Below are positions 34,439-43,100 of a DNA stretch of 64,000 nt, in pieces. Below the pieces are notes generated by a model. The model was not told where the DNA came from and did no database searches. It saw only the letters and a program-made list of their open reading frames with translations. The stretch's first letter is position 1; each line of letters opens with the position of its first letter. The DNA lies in assembly GCA_045658985.1 (NCBI GenBank), contig JAZOWC010000066.1, positions 52,108 through 116,107 of the forward strand, given 5' to 3'. The DNA comes from RGIG3513 sp045658985. GTDB lineage: Bacteria > Bacillota > Clostridia > Oscillospirales > Butyricicoccaceae. The translations under genes and the position numbers were made by a program.

Positions 34439-36123
34439 TTTTCCGCAACCTCCTCCCACGTAACAGAATCGGGAAACCATCGGTTTGCCAGTCTGTTTGC
34501 CGAGGTCGTATAAAAGTAATTGCCCGCAAAAAACTCTTTGGGCTTGCTGCAGCACACTATCTCACCGTCAAAAAACAGTGCACATCGGTCTGCATAAGAT
34601 GCACAGAACTCAATATCGTGAGTCACCATCAGGATAGTGACTCCCTGTGCGCAAAGCCTGCTGAATATTTCTGCCAGCGAGCGCTTGAAAAACGGGTCAA
34701 GTCCCTTGGTCGGCTCGTCCAGCAGCAGGATCTTTGGCTCAAGCAGCAAAAGCTTGCCCAGCGCCAGCCGCTGCTGCTCACCGCCCGACAGATCGTATGG
34801 ATGGGAGGCTTCAAGATGCCCCAGTTCCAGTTCATCGAGCATATTGTCGATGCGCCGTTGTTTTTCGCTCTCGGACAGTTTTTCAAAACAGAGTGCTTCG
34901 GCAAGCTCCTCCCTCACGGTTATCTCGGTAAACAGTGCCTGAGGATTCTGGGGCAAAAACGACAGTCCATGGCCAAACAGCTCACTGTCGCTGAGTTTTT
35001 CCGTATCTTTGCCGCAGATCTCCACGCGGCCGCGGTTTATTTTTTCGGTTTTTGTCAGCACCTTCAGCGTGGTGGTCTTTCCCACGCCGTTTCCGCCCAG
35101 AATGGCGCAAAGCTCACCCGTATACACGTCAAGATCTACGCCGCGCAAAATATCCGGGCCCGTTCTGTCGTATCTGAACCATACATCGCGAAGCCTGACA
35201 GCGGGCGGCTCACCTTTTTTGGAGCGGGACGCGGGCAGCAGTTTTGAAAACACGTGGGGCTTGTCTTTGCTTACGCCATCCTCCGCAGGCTCACCCAGAC
35301 AGGACTGCAGCCACAGCCTGCCCTCGCGAACCGTCAGCGGACAGTTATCCTGCTCCCCAAGGGCGCAGGCGATCTTCATAACAGAGGGCAAGCCGTGGAA
35401 CATATCGCTGCATTCTCCGGCGGACATTCTGCGGGCTGCCGTACGCGGATCACCGTTGATCACCAGCCTGCCCTTCTCCATTACCAGCACACGGTCGGCC
35501 ATTGGGAACAGTTCCTCCAACCGATGCTCGGAGATCAAAATAGTAGTGCCCAGCTCGGTGTTGATCCGCTTGAGTGTGGCAATAAAATCCGATGCCGCAA
35601 TAGGATCAAGCTGGCTTGTAGGTTCGTCAAGGATGAGCAGCTTGGGCTTCATCACCATAATGGATGCAAGATTGAGCAGTTGTTTCTGACCGCCCGAAAG
35701 CTCGCTGACATTTTTGCGGAACCATGTCTGTATCCCAAAAAAGCTTGCCATCTCAGCCACGCGGCGTTTGATAGTCAGATTGTCCAATCCAAGACTCTCC
35801 AGGCCGAATGCCAGCTCGTGCCATACCTTGTCGGTCACGATCTGATTGTCCGGGCTCTGCTGCACAAAACCTATCTCGGAGGCACATTGCCGTTTGGGCA
35901 GATCTTCGATCCCGATGCCCCGGTACAGTATGCTTCCCTCAAGCCTGCCGTAGGGCATAAGGTTCTTTTTGAGATGACGAAGCAGGGTGCTTTTGCCGCA
36001 GCCGGATTTTCCGCACAGCAGAACAAACTCCGACTGAGGTATATCAAAGCTTATATCGTCCAGAGTGGGTGCATCGCACTCCGGATATGTAAACGTCAAA
36101 TGTTTGCAGCTTATCAGATCCAT
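34405..36123 (-). CDS. ECF transporter ATPase, two ABC domains fused
   Basis: A 572-residue fusion of EcfA1 and EcfA2-type ATPases. Domain 1 has Walker A GKSGCGKST (about 38-46), signature LSGGQKQLL and Walker B LLILDEPTSQLDP. Domain 2 (about 315-545) has GGNGVGKTTTL, LSGGEQQRL and ILLLDEPTKGLDP. All catalytic elements are intact. It powers the S/T membrane pair. Genes are packed: the start overlaps ecfT by 10 bases and the end overlaps the S gene. A dedicated ATPase means this is a group I-type ECF system for one substrate. Confidence 0.93.
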   Translation of the reverse strand: MDLISCKHLTFTYPECDAPTLDDISFDIPQSEFVLLCGKSGCGKSTLLRHLKKNLMPYGRLEGSILYRGIGIEDLPKRQCASEIGFVQQSPDNQIVTDKVWHELAFGLESLGLDNLTIKRRVAEMASFFGIQTWFRKNVSELSGGQKQLLNLASIMVMKPKLLILDEPTSQLDPIAASDFIATLKRINTELGTTILISEHRLEELFPMADRVLVMEKGRLVINGDPRTAARRMSAGECSDMFHGLPSVMKIACALGEQDNCPLTVREGRLWLQSCLGEPAEDGVSKDKPHVFSKLLPASRSKKGEPPAVRLRDVWFRYDRTGPDILRGVDLDVYTGELCAILGGNGVGKTTTLKVLTKTEKINRGRVEICGKDTEKLSDSELFGHGLSFLPQNPQALFTEITVREELAEALCFEKLSESEKQRRIDNMLDELELGHLEASHPYDLSGGEQQRLALGKLLLLEPKILLLDEPTKGLDPFFKRSLAEIFSRLCAQGVTILMVTHDIEFCASYADRCALFFDGEIVCCSKPKEFFAGNYFYTTSANRLANRWFPDSVTWEEVAEKCQEHIAKAKS

Positions 36124-37028
36124 TTGCCAACACCTCTAATGTCGATTACTACCGCTGACACCGTCAACAGCCAAAATACCCCCAGGCACAAAATCCCGGC
36201 AGGCGACATCGGGCTGAGCAATATGGTAGGATAGTAGTAGATGGTTGTATAGCCTTTTATGCAGGCATATATACATACCGTTATTGCCGCCGCCATGGCA
36301 GCGAGGATACATTTCTCCGTTGCAGACATCTTAAAGAGGTGGAAGCTTGTTCGCCCTCTCAGCCCGTAGCCGCGTGCTTCCATTGAGTCGGCGCTTTCTA
36401 TGGATGCCTCCAGCGACCATGCAATGAGAATGGATATCTCTTTGCCAAACTGGCGTATGCGTGGAATCAGTCCTCTGCCTTTGCCGCCGCGTCCCATGCA
36501 CCGCTGTGCCGCATACACCTCACGGAATCGGTTTTTGAGCAGGGGAATATATCTCAGTATCATTGACAGGGTCAGCGCAATAGCAGGGGCTATCCGTCCG
36601 AACATATATATAAACTTGTCCTCGGTCACAATGACCGAAAAGCAGCTGAACCATATCATAACGCTGCTGAGCATAAGCGCCGCAGCACAACCGTATACTA
36701 TAGCCTCAAGAGTGATGCGGTTATCGTTGAGATAAAACAGAACCGTCACGCCGTTGTGCACGTTCAGGGTATTGAGCAGAACGGTCAGCACCATAGTGGG
36801 CAGCAGTATCAGACAGTTGAACTTTATCGCTTTTGTCCCGCGCAGCACTATGGAATATACCCACGCCATAACGAACGAAGTCAGCAGGTACGCCGGGTGG
36901 TTGGAGAACATTGTTAACCCCGCCACGGCGGCAAAATACACAAAATTCAGCAAAGGATGGCTGCGGTAAAAGGCTGCGTTCTCACCCAACCCCGCGCCCA
37001 GCACCCTCAGCAATCTGCTTACTGCCAT
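36114..37028 (-). CDS. ecfT: ECF transporter transmembrane (T) component
   Basis: A 304-residue CbiQ/EcfT-like membrane protein. The coupling helices contain the characteristic short Ala-Arg motifs, seen here as SMEARGYGLRG and the QRCMGRGGKGRG stretch that contact the ATPase. Five or more membrane segments are visible. It overlaps the DUF4430 gene by 10 bases upstream and the ATPase gene by 10 bases downstream. Confidence 0.9.
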   Translation of the reverse strand: MAVSRLLRVLGAGLGENAAFYRSHPLLNFVYFAAVAGLTMFSNHPAYLLTSFVMAWVYSIVLRGTKAIKFNCLILLPTMVLTVLLNTLNVHNGVTVLFYLNDNRITLEAIVYGCAAALMLSSVMIWFSCFSVIVTEDKFIYMFGRIAPAIALTLSMILRYIPLLKNRFREVYAAQRCMGRGGKGRGLIPRIRQFGKEISILIAWSLEASIESADSMEARGYGLRGRTSFHLFKMSATEKCILAAMAAAITVCIYACIKGYTTIYYYPTILLSPMSPAGILCLGVFWLLTVSAVVIDIRGVGKWI

Positions 37029-37696
37029 ACCGAGTTGTCTCCCACATCCATACCCAGGTCACATGTATATACCCATACGATGGCATCCTTATCCTCAAGC
37101 TTGTACGCGGCACAGCCGTAATTGGGGAACTTGCCGTTGACCTTGTACATCCATCCGCTCAAAGGCCCGCCGTCCATCTCGTACAGATAATTGATGCCCT
37201 CGATATACTTGCCGCTGTACATATTGTCATCACGAAACTCCATATGGATATCGCGCTCACGTGTGGCGCGCAGAAGCACGTCAAATACGTTCTCGCCCTC
37301 GCTGAATACGATCTCGGTCTCGGCGAGAATAACTCCGTCGGCGGGCACGTAGGGTGCAACCGCTTGATTTTCCAGCACGGATGTGTCTGTTACGGTGTCG
37401 CAGCGGATCTCCAGAGTACAGGTATAGGTCACAGGCTCTGTCTGTTCATCGGCAGGAGGCTGCAGCGGATCGGAAGCTTCGGTCTTGCCCTCATCCTTGT
37501 CTCCCGACGCATCCGTATCGGGTTGTGCCTTGTTATCCGGGATAGTGTCAACGCCGCTGCTGCTATCTGTCGAAGGTGCAGAGATGGCGGGTGCTCCGCC
37601 GGTTGCAGGCTCTATTTTCAGTCTAAGCGCCAGGGTTACTGCCAGCGCCAAGACCAAAGCTGTGATAACTATCGTCCGCAGATGTTTTCTCTTCAT
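37019..37696 (-). CDS. DUF4430 (transcobalamin C-terminal-like) membrane-anchored protein
   Basis: A 225-residue protein. A membrane anchor lies at about 8-25 (IVITALVLALAVTLAL), followed by a Ser/Asp/Thr-rich spacer to about 90 and a DUF4430 domain at about 95-222 (FSEGENVFDVLLRATRE, GINYLYEMDG, GGPLSGWMYKVNGKFPNYG, WVYTCDLG). DUF4430 resembles the cobalamin-binding beta domain of transcobalamin and intrinsic factor. Its position directly before ecfT suggests it passes a corrinoid to the importer. No lipobox is present, so it is held by the N-terminal helix. Corrinoid binding is inferred, not visible. Confidence 0.82.
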   Translation of the reverse strand: MKRKHLRTIVITALVLALAVTLALRLKIEPATGGAPAISAPSTDSSSGVDTIPDNKAQPDTDASGDKDEGKTEASDPLQPPADEQTEPVTYTCTLEIRCDTVTDTSVLENQAVAPYVPADGVILAETEIVFSEGENVFDVLLRATRERDIHMEFRDDNMYSGKYIEGINYLYEMDGGPLSGWMYKVNGKFPNYGCAAYKLEDKDAIVWVYTCDLGMDVGDNSVWQ

Positions 37697-37707
37697 TGCA
37701 ATTCATC

Positions 37708-39615
37708 CTATCTGTCAAGCAAATTGCGGTATCTGGCTAACACGGCGGCCGCTTCCGCACGTGTAATGTCTCTTGTGGGGCTGAAATAACGGCTGCCGTT
37801 GTGCTCGACGCCCTTGATGACGCCGCATGCCTGCATAGCCGCTATCGCCTCTGCCGCCTGAGGCTTGATTTTTGCACTGTCGACAAAGGGCAGTTTATCC
37901 ACGCTGTTTTCAAGCCGACATTTATCGACGTTTACCGCATAGCGATACAGCATCAGCACCGCATCCTGACGGCTGACAGGCTCATCGGGACGGAAGGTTA
38001 TCTCAAGGGTGTCCACAATGCCGTTTTTTACCGCCCAGGCAACCGCCGAGCTATTCTTGTCCACGTCAATGAACGCGTTTGTTCTGTCAGATGAGTAATC
38101 AGCTCCCGACATATCGGCAAGCAGGCGCACAAACTCCTCACGGGTGACCGTGCCGTCTGTGTCAAACTTTTCAGGTGCTGCACTATGCATCAGATCAATG
38201 CGGCAAAGATAGGCTATATGCTCTTTTGCCCAGTGTTTTTGAGTATCGGCAAATACCCCTCGGGTGTTTTCGTAGCAATATACTCTGCCCGCATCGTTGT
38301 ACCATATAAGAGACCCGTCCGAGGCTGCTATCAGGCTCTGGGAGCAGTACTGACTTCTGCCGACGTTGTTGACGATCTCATACTTGGCATCTGTCTGGCC
38401 TTGTTTGTCCGAGATTATCCACAACTCGGACTGATCGTCGGCATTGGGTGCGTATGGCACCATGTAAATATATACCTGCCAGCCGTTTTCTTCGGTCGCG
38501 TATGCGGTGGATACGGCGGCACTGCCTTTGGAAAGTATGGGTACCGTATATATCTCCTGCAGAGTCCACGCATCAAGCACGGTAAACGGCTCATAAGATC
38601 CCATAGTGTGTCCGCCGCCGCCAATATAAAGCCTGCCTCTGTAGACTATAGGTGAGGATTGGGTGCCTCCGTTTTCGGTCTTGGATACCCACTTGCATGC
38701 CGATGCGGGATCGGGCATACCGTCTGCATTGAGGGTGTAGGAGAACACCGCCGCGTGATAATCGACATGGTTTGATGCCACGTACAGACGATTCGTCTCA
38801 TTGCTGTAGGTGATGGTCGAACGGATGGCATATTGGCTGCCTATATCAAAGGTACGGGCGTCTCCGGTCTTGTAATTGACCACATAAAGCAAATTATCAC
38901 AGCCAAAATAGCAGTAATCTCCCACGTATGCCGCACCGTTGAAGCTGAAACCGTACTTGCTGTCGGGGTCTACCGTCCAGAGCACGGGCTTGATCTCATC
39001 AGGGCGGGTAGGATCGTCGTCGGACGTGGTAAAGCCTGCATACACGCCGTTGCGTCCGTATGTTCCGCTGACAATATGCCCGTCGTGGTACATCACGGGG
39101 GACTGAAACTGACCGCTGCCCACCGACTCGGTCACATAAAGCTGCTCAAGGGTATCGGCATCAAACACGCGCAAGTAGCAGCCCTTCATACTCACGCCGT
39201 CGTCCAGATTGTCCTTCTGGCAGGGGACGAATATTTTGCCCTCGCCGTAGGCAATATTGATAAAGAACTGGCTTACGGGCGATCCGTAAACAGGTGCGCT
39301 TGCCACCTGTCTGCCCGATGCAAGCTCTATCTTGCGCAGATACTGCGAGCTGTAGAAGTACACGTATTTGCCAACTACAATGGGGGTTCCGGGTATATCC
39401 TGCCAGGTCATGCCTACCAATTCTGAGGCTGTGCCGATCTCCCATCTCATGGCAAGCTCACTGCCCAAAACCGCAGTCTGACCCTCAGATATTCCCTGGG
39501 CGTTTTCTTCGCCCAAAAACTGCGGCCAGTCTGACGCCGTTACCTGCACAGGCAATATTGAAAGTATAAGCATACAAATGACAAGCCACGAGGCTGCCTT
39601 TTTGGATCTTTTCAT
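37708..39615 (-). CDS. SLH-domain surface protein with PQQ-like beta-propeller
   Basis: A 635-residue exported protein. A signal peptide covers about 1-28 (LILSILPVQVTA). Residues about 45-450 form repeated PQQ/YVTN-like propeller blades (IVVGKYVYFYSSQYLRKIEL, KPVLWTVDPDSKYGFSFNG, YRGRLYIGGGGHTMG). The C-terminal 180 residues are three S-layer homology domains (WAKEHIAYLCRIDLM, AVAWAVKNGIVDT, AIAAMQACGVIKG) that bind wall polysaccharide. AAGGAGA lies before the ATG at 39615. It shares the riboswitch-controlled transcript with a B12 importer, so it probably binds or holds corrinoids or a carrier near the wall; this is inference. Confidence 0.85.
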   Translation of the reverse strand: MKRSKKAASWLVICMLILSILPVQVTASDWPQFLGEENAQGISEGQTAVLGSELAMRWEIGTASELVGMTWQDIPGTPIVVGKYVYFYSSQYLRKIELASGRQVASAPVYGSPVSQFFINIAYGEGKIFVPCQKDNLDDGVSMKGCYLRVFDADTLEQLYVTESVGSGQFQSPVMYHDGHIVSGTYGRNGVYAGFTTSDDDPTRPDEIKPVLWTVDPDSKYGFSFNGAAYVGDYCYFGCDNLLYVVNYKTGDARTFDIGSQYAIRSTITYSNETNRLYVASNHVDYHAAVFSYTLNADGMPDPASACKWVSKTENGGTQSSPIVYRGRLYIGGGGHTMGSYEPFTVLDAWTLQEIYTVPILSKGSAAVSTAYATEENGWQVYIYMVPYAPNADDQSELWIISDKQGQTDAKYEIVNNVGRSQYCSQSLIAASDGSLIWYNDAGRVYCYENTRGVFADTQKHWAKEHIAYLCRIDLMHSAAPEKFDTDGTVTREEFVRLLADMSGADYSSDRTNAFIDVDKNSSAVAWAVKNGIVDTLEITFRPDEPVSRQDAVLMLYRYAVNVDKCRLENSVDKLPFVDSAKIKPQAAEAIAAMQACGVIKGVEHNGSRYFSPTRDITRAEAAAVLARYRNLLDR

Positions 39616-39628
39616 ATATAGTCTCCTT

Positions 39629-39979
39629 TTACTGCGCAGATACGGCTGTTTTTTTGGGCTCACGCAATCCTGCTGCGCGCAGAGCATTTACCCAATTGCC
39701 AAACCTGCGTCTTATGTAGTCGCGGTATACACAGAATATCTCACGCTGCGCGGGTACTCTGCCAAGCAATGCGGCTTCCTGCCGGATTATATTCAAAAGC
39801 TCTTCATCGCTGAAGCTCCGATAGAGCCGCCTGCCTCCCGCTCCCGTATATTTGCTCCAAAGCTTGGGATCCACCCATTCGGGACGCTGTTCAAAAGACG
39901 GTTCATCCTTTGCTTTTTGGGCGTCGCTTACAAGGTCTGCCCGAAGCTGTTTTATGCTGATCAACGACATTTCTGCCAT
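39629..39979 (-). CDS. Small protein with HNH-repeat-like domain
   Basis: A 116-residue protein. The C-terminal half (FSDEELLNIIRQEAALLGRV, then YIRRRFGNWVNALRAAGL) resembles the homing-endonuclease-associated repeat (PF18780-like), a DNA-binding helix bundle. There is no nuclease domain, so it is not a homing endonuclease itself. The N-terminal half includes FEQRPEWVDPKLWSKYTG. A DNA-binding or regulatory role in the corrinoid operon is possible. The start at 39979 has GGAG 8-9 bases before it; it is the first gene after the riboswitch-like leader and 13 bases before the propeller gene. Confidence 0.65.
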   Translation of the reverse strand: MAEMSLISIKQLRADLVSDAQKAKDEPSFEQRPEWVDPKLWSKYTGAGGRRLYRSFSDEELLNIIRQEAALLGRVPAQREIFCVYRDYIRRRFGNWVNALRAAGLREPKKTAVSAQ

Positions 39980-39991
39980 AATTTTCATCTC

Positions 39992-40024
39992 CAAAAATGG
40001 GGCTCCCGAAAACCCGGGAGCCCC
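39992..40024 (-). terminator. Terminator within the leader of the ECF/corrinoid operon
   Basis: GGGGCTCCCG and CGGGAGCCCC form a 10-bp stem followed on the minus strand by ATTTTTGG. It lies just after the riboswitch-like sequence and before the first ribosome site, the usual place of an attenuator. Confidence 0.8.
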
Positions 40025-40027
40025 AAA

Positions 40028-40130
40028 ATAATCCTGGTGCTCATCCCCACCCGGGATACAGCTTTTTTTGCTTGCCGGCTATACGGCGGGGGTAAGCCCG
40101 CTGCGGAGTTACACCGCATTGCATATTCAT
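40028..40130 (-). ncRNA. Cobalamin riboswitch-like leader (variant)
   Basis: The minus strand reads GCGGTGTAACTCCGC, then GCGGG..CCCGCCGTATAGCCGG, then GATGAGCACCAGGAT, and finally the terminator at 39992-40024. These resemble the P4/P6 core (GGTGnnAnTCC, CCCGCC) and B12 box (about AGnCAGGAT) of cobalamin riboswitches. The 5' part with P2-P3 is short or lies within the end of the upstream gene, so this would be a compact variant. The downstream genes are B12 uptake and assembly genes, which supports the call. No clear promoter or terminator separates it from the giant SLH gene. Confidence 0.55.
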
Positions 40131-40133
40131 TTT

Positions 40134-43100
40134 TTATTTGCCCCGATAACGGTACAGGAAGGTTACTGCCTGTGCGCGGGTGCAGACTGCGTCGGGGCTG
40201 AAAGTAGTGGCGCTTGTGCCATTGGTAATACCGAAAATATATGCCCAGGACACAGCGGATGCGTAGTATGCATCGGGTGCAACGTCGGCAAATCCGTGCT
40301 GTGCGGTCACCTTGTTAAAGCCTGTGGTGCGGAACATAAATGTCACTACCTCAGCGCGGGTGCAGACTGCATCGGGACTGAAGGTTGTGGCGGAGGTTCC
40401 GGTGGTGATGCCCTTTTCGACCGCCCAGAGCACTGCATCGTAGTAGTATGCATCCTCGGACACGTCGGTGAATGCGCAGGTGGTATTTTTGGCCTCAGGC
40501 TGACCGAAAGCACGCCACAACAGGGTGATCATCTGTGCGCGGGTGCAGCTGTCGTCGGGGCTGAAGGTAGTGTAGGATGTGCCGGTGGTGATGCCCTTGC
40601 CATATGCCCAGGAAACTGCGTTGTAGAAATAATCGGTGGTTTTTACGTCATCGAATACTACCTCTGCCCGCTTCTCATCGGTTACTGTGACGGTACAGGT
40701 GCAGGGTCCTACGGGCGCATCGTCATAGTTGTCATAAGATGCTATTCCGCTGACGGTAACAACGTATGTACCTACAGCCTTGAATGTCAGAGCAAATCTG
40801 CCGTCTTCGCCTACGGTGGTTGTGGCTGTTACATTGCCCATCATATCCCGTACGGTAACCGTTGCGCCTGCGGGAGCATAAACGGCATCAAAGCTCTCGG
40901 TGCTCTGCATCAGGTTGATGCCGTTGACCTTGAAGGTCTTGGTTGCATTGAGGGTTGCATTGTAGCCGGGCTGGTCAAACCAGGTCAGCAGATCGGAGTA
41001 GAACACGTCATCCTGGCCGTTCATAACGCTAATACTGTCACCGTTTGCAATTGTCTGCTCGGTGGAGAATACCCACTTATAATTGTGCGAGTAGACCAGA
41101 GTTGCTACCGAGTCACCCCAGAACTTGGTGATCCAGCCGTTCTTGGAGGCATAACCGGACTCCTGACCGTAGAAACAGTCACGATGCAGTGCCATAAGCG
41201 CCTCGTCAATGGTGTAGATGCCGTCATTGTTTTCGTCATAGACCTTGACGGGAGTTCTTTCAGCCACGATCGAGCCAAAATCAATAAAGGTCATGTATGC
41301 TGTGATCCCCTTTGCTTCGGGCACTTCGGGAGTGTCGGGTGTATCGGGAGTATCGGGTGTGTCGGGAGTGTCGGGTGTATCGGGAGTGTCGGGTGTATCG
41401 GGTGTATCGGGTGTGTCGGGAGTATCGGGTGTATCAGGTGTATCGGGTGTGTCGCCGCCCTGCTGAACGGGAGTTACTGTGATATTGACGGTAACAGGCT
41501 GCAGGTTGGCTGCACCTTCCTCACCGTGATATGTAACGGTAATAGCGGTATCAGCAGTAGTCAGCTTGCCTGAAGGAGTGTATACGTAGGAGGTAAGCTG
41601 AGCTGTGGTGCCGTCGGTATAGGTTACGGTAATAACCATACCTTCCGCATCAAATCTCTCACCTTCAACGTACTCGGTCTTGGTGGGAGGAGCGGTGACT
41701 TCGAGCTTTTCGATCAGGCTGACGGTCACGGGCACGTCAACACTCTTGCTGCCGTAGGTAACGGTGATCGCAGCAGTGCCCTTGGTGATCATCTCAGCAG
41801 AGAGGGTGTAGTCGGTGATTTCCTTTCTGCTGCCATCGCTGTAAACCGCGGTGATGACCATGCCTGCTTTATCAAATGTCTGACCTATATAGTAGAGCGA
41901 CTTGGTGGGAGGAGCGGTGACCTCCAGCTTGTCCAGAGTGACCTCGGTTACGGTCACGGTAACTGTTGCGGTTGCACCGCCGGAAGCGGTGATGGCAACC
42001 TGCATCTCGCCTGCCTCGCCGAAGGGGATCTTGTCATAGGTGTAGCTCTTGAGCACACCTGTTGCGCCGCCTGCATAGGTTGCGGTAACCACCATACCGG
42101 TGGGATCAAATACGTCGCCCTGGGCGTATTCGGTCTTGGTGGGGAGGGTGGTTATCTCGATGCTCTCGATAGTTGCGATACGGATGGCGATATCAGGAAG
42201 AACACCAAAATAGGACAGCAGGTTATCGGAAGAGCCGGAGAAATTATAGGATTTGCCCAGAGTCTCGCGGTGCTGACCGATCATATGACGGCTGAAGCCG
42301 CCAATGTTGAACGAACCGTTGCTGAGGGTGAAGTACTCCTCGGAGAAATCGGCGGGAACCGTGAGGACGTCTCCCTTGGTGACGTTGCTGTTGGCATATC
42401 CGCCGCTTGCTACGCCTGCGTTGACAAAGTGCTCAATAACGCGCTTTGCGGGAGTGGACGCAAACTCATACTCGCCCATATCACTGCGTGTGTTGCCTGC
42501 CAGCTTGCCTTCCCAGCCGCTGACCTGAGTATAGATGACTGCCGCAGAAGAGTTGTAAACAGAGGTACGGTTTACGGGGTTAAACAGACCGTCGATCTCA
42601 ATTTTGACTGTGTCGCCGGGGGCAACGGTTGCCTCCTCAAGGGGAACGCCGTTGACGGTTACGGTCATTTTCTTGGCGGTGATCACCTGATAGGTGGCTT
42701 TGCCGTCTTTTTCCAGCTTGACGATGTTTCTGCCGTGCTTGAGGGGCACGGAGAAGCTTCCGTCGTCATTTGCCTCAATCGCAGCAAAACCGCCGAAAGT
42801 CATAGCAGTCTCGGTAACTGTGGAATTTGCAACAGATACGCTGACCCCATCGGTGCCGGGGGTGAAGGTGTAGCTTCCGCTTTCGCCAATGAAGTAGATA
42901 ACGTCAAACTCGGCATCCAGAGCCTTGCCTGCCTGCTTGTCCTTGGTTACCTTGTCCTCGTTCACAGTCATACCGGTAACGATGCCGCTGTCTTCGGCGC
43001 CTACGGTAACCACCATAACACCGGTATTCTCGGGCCAGATAGCGCCGTGGAAGTCGTTGGGAGTAGAGGGGTAGCCTGTAACAGCACCCTCGCTGAGGCT

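Noticed and set aside
34439..34555. Longer N-terminus for the ECF S component
   Set aside because: The extra 39 codons lie inside the ATPase gene and lack a ribosome site; GGAGGAGG supports the start at 34438.
41329..41454. A regular short repeat array that could suggest CRISPR or a minisatellite
   Set aside because: The 9-base units are in frame and encode an Asp-Thr-Pro hinge, with synonymous differences between units; there are no spacers.
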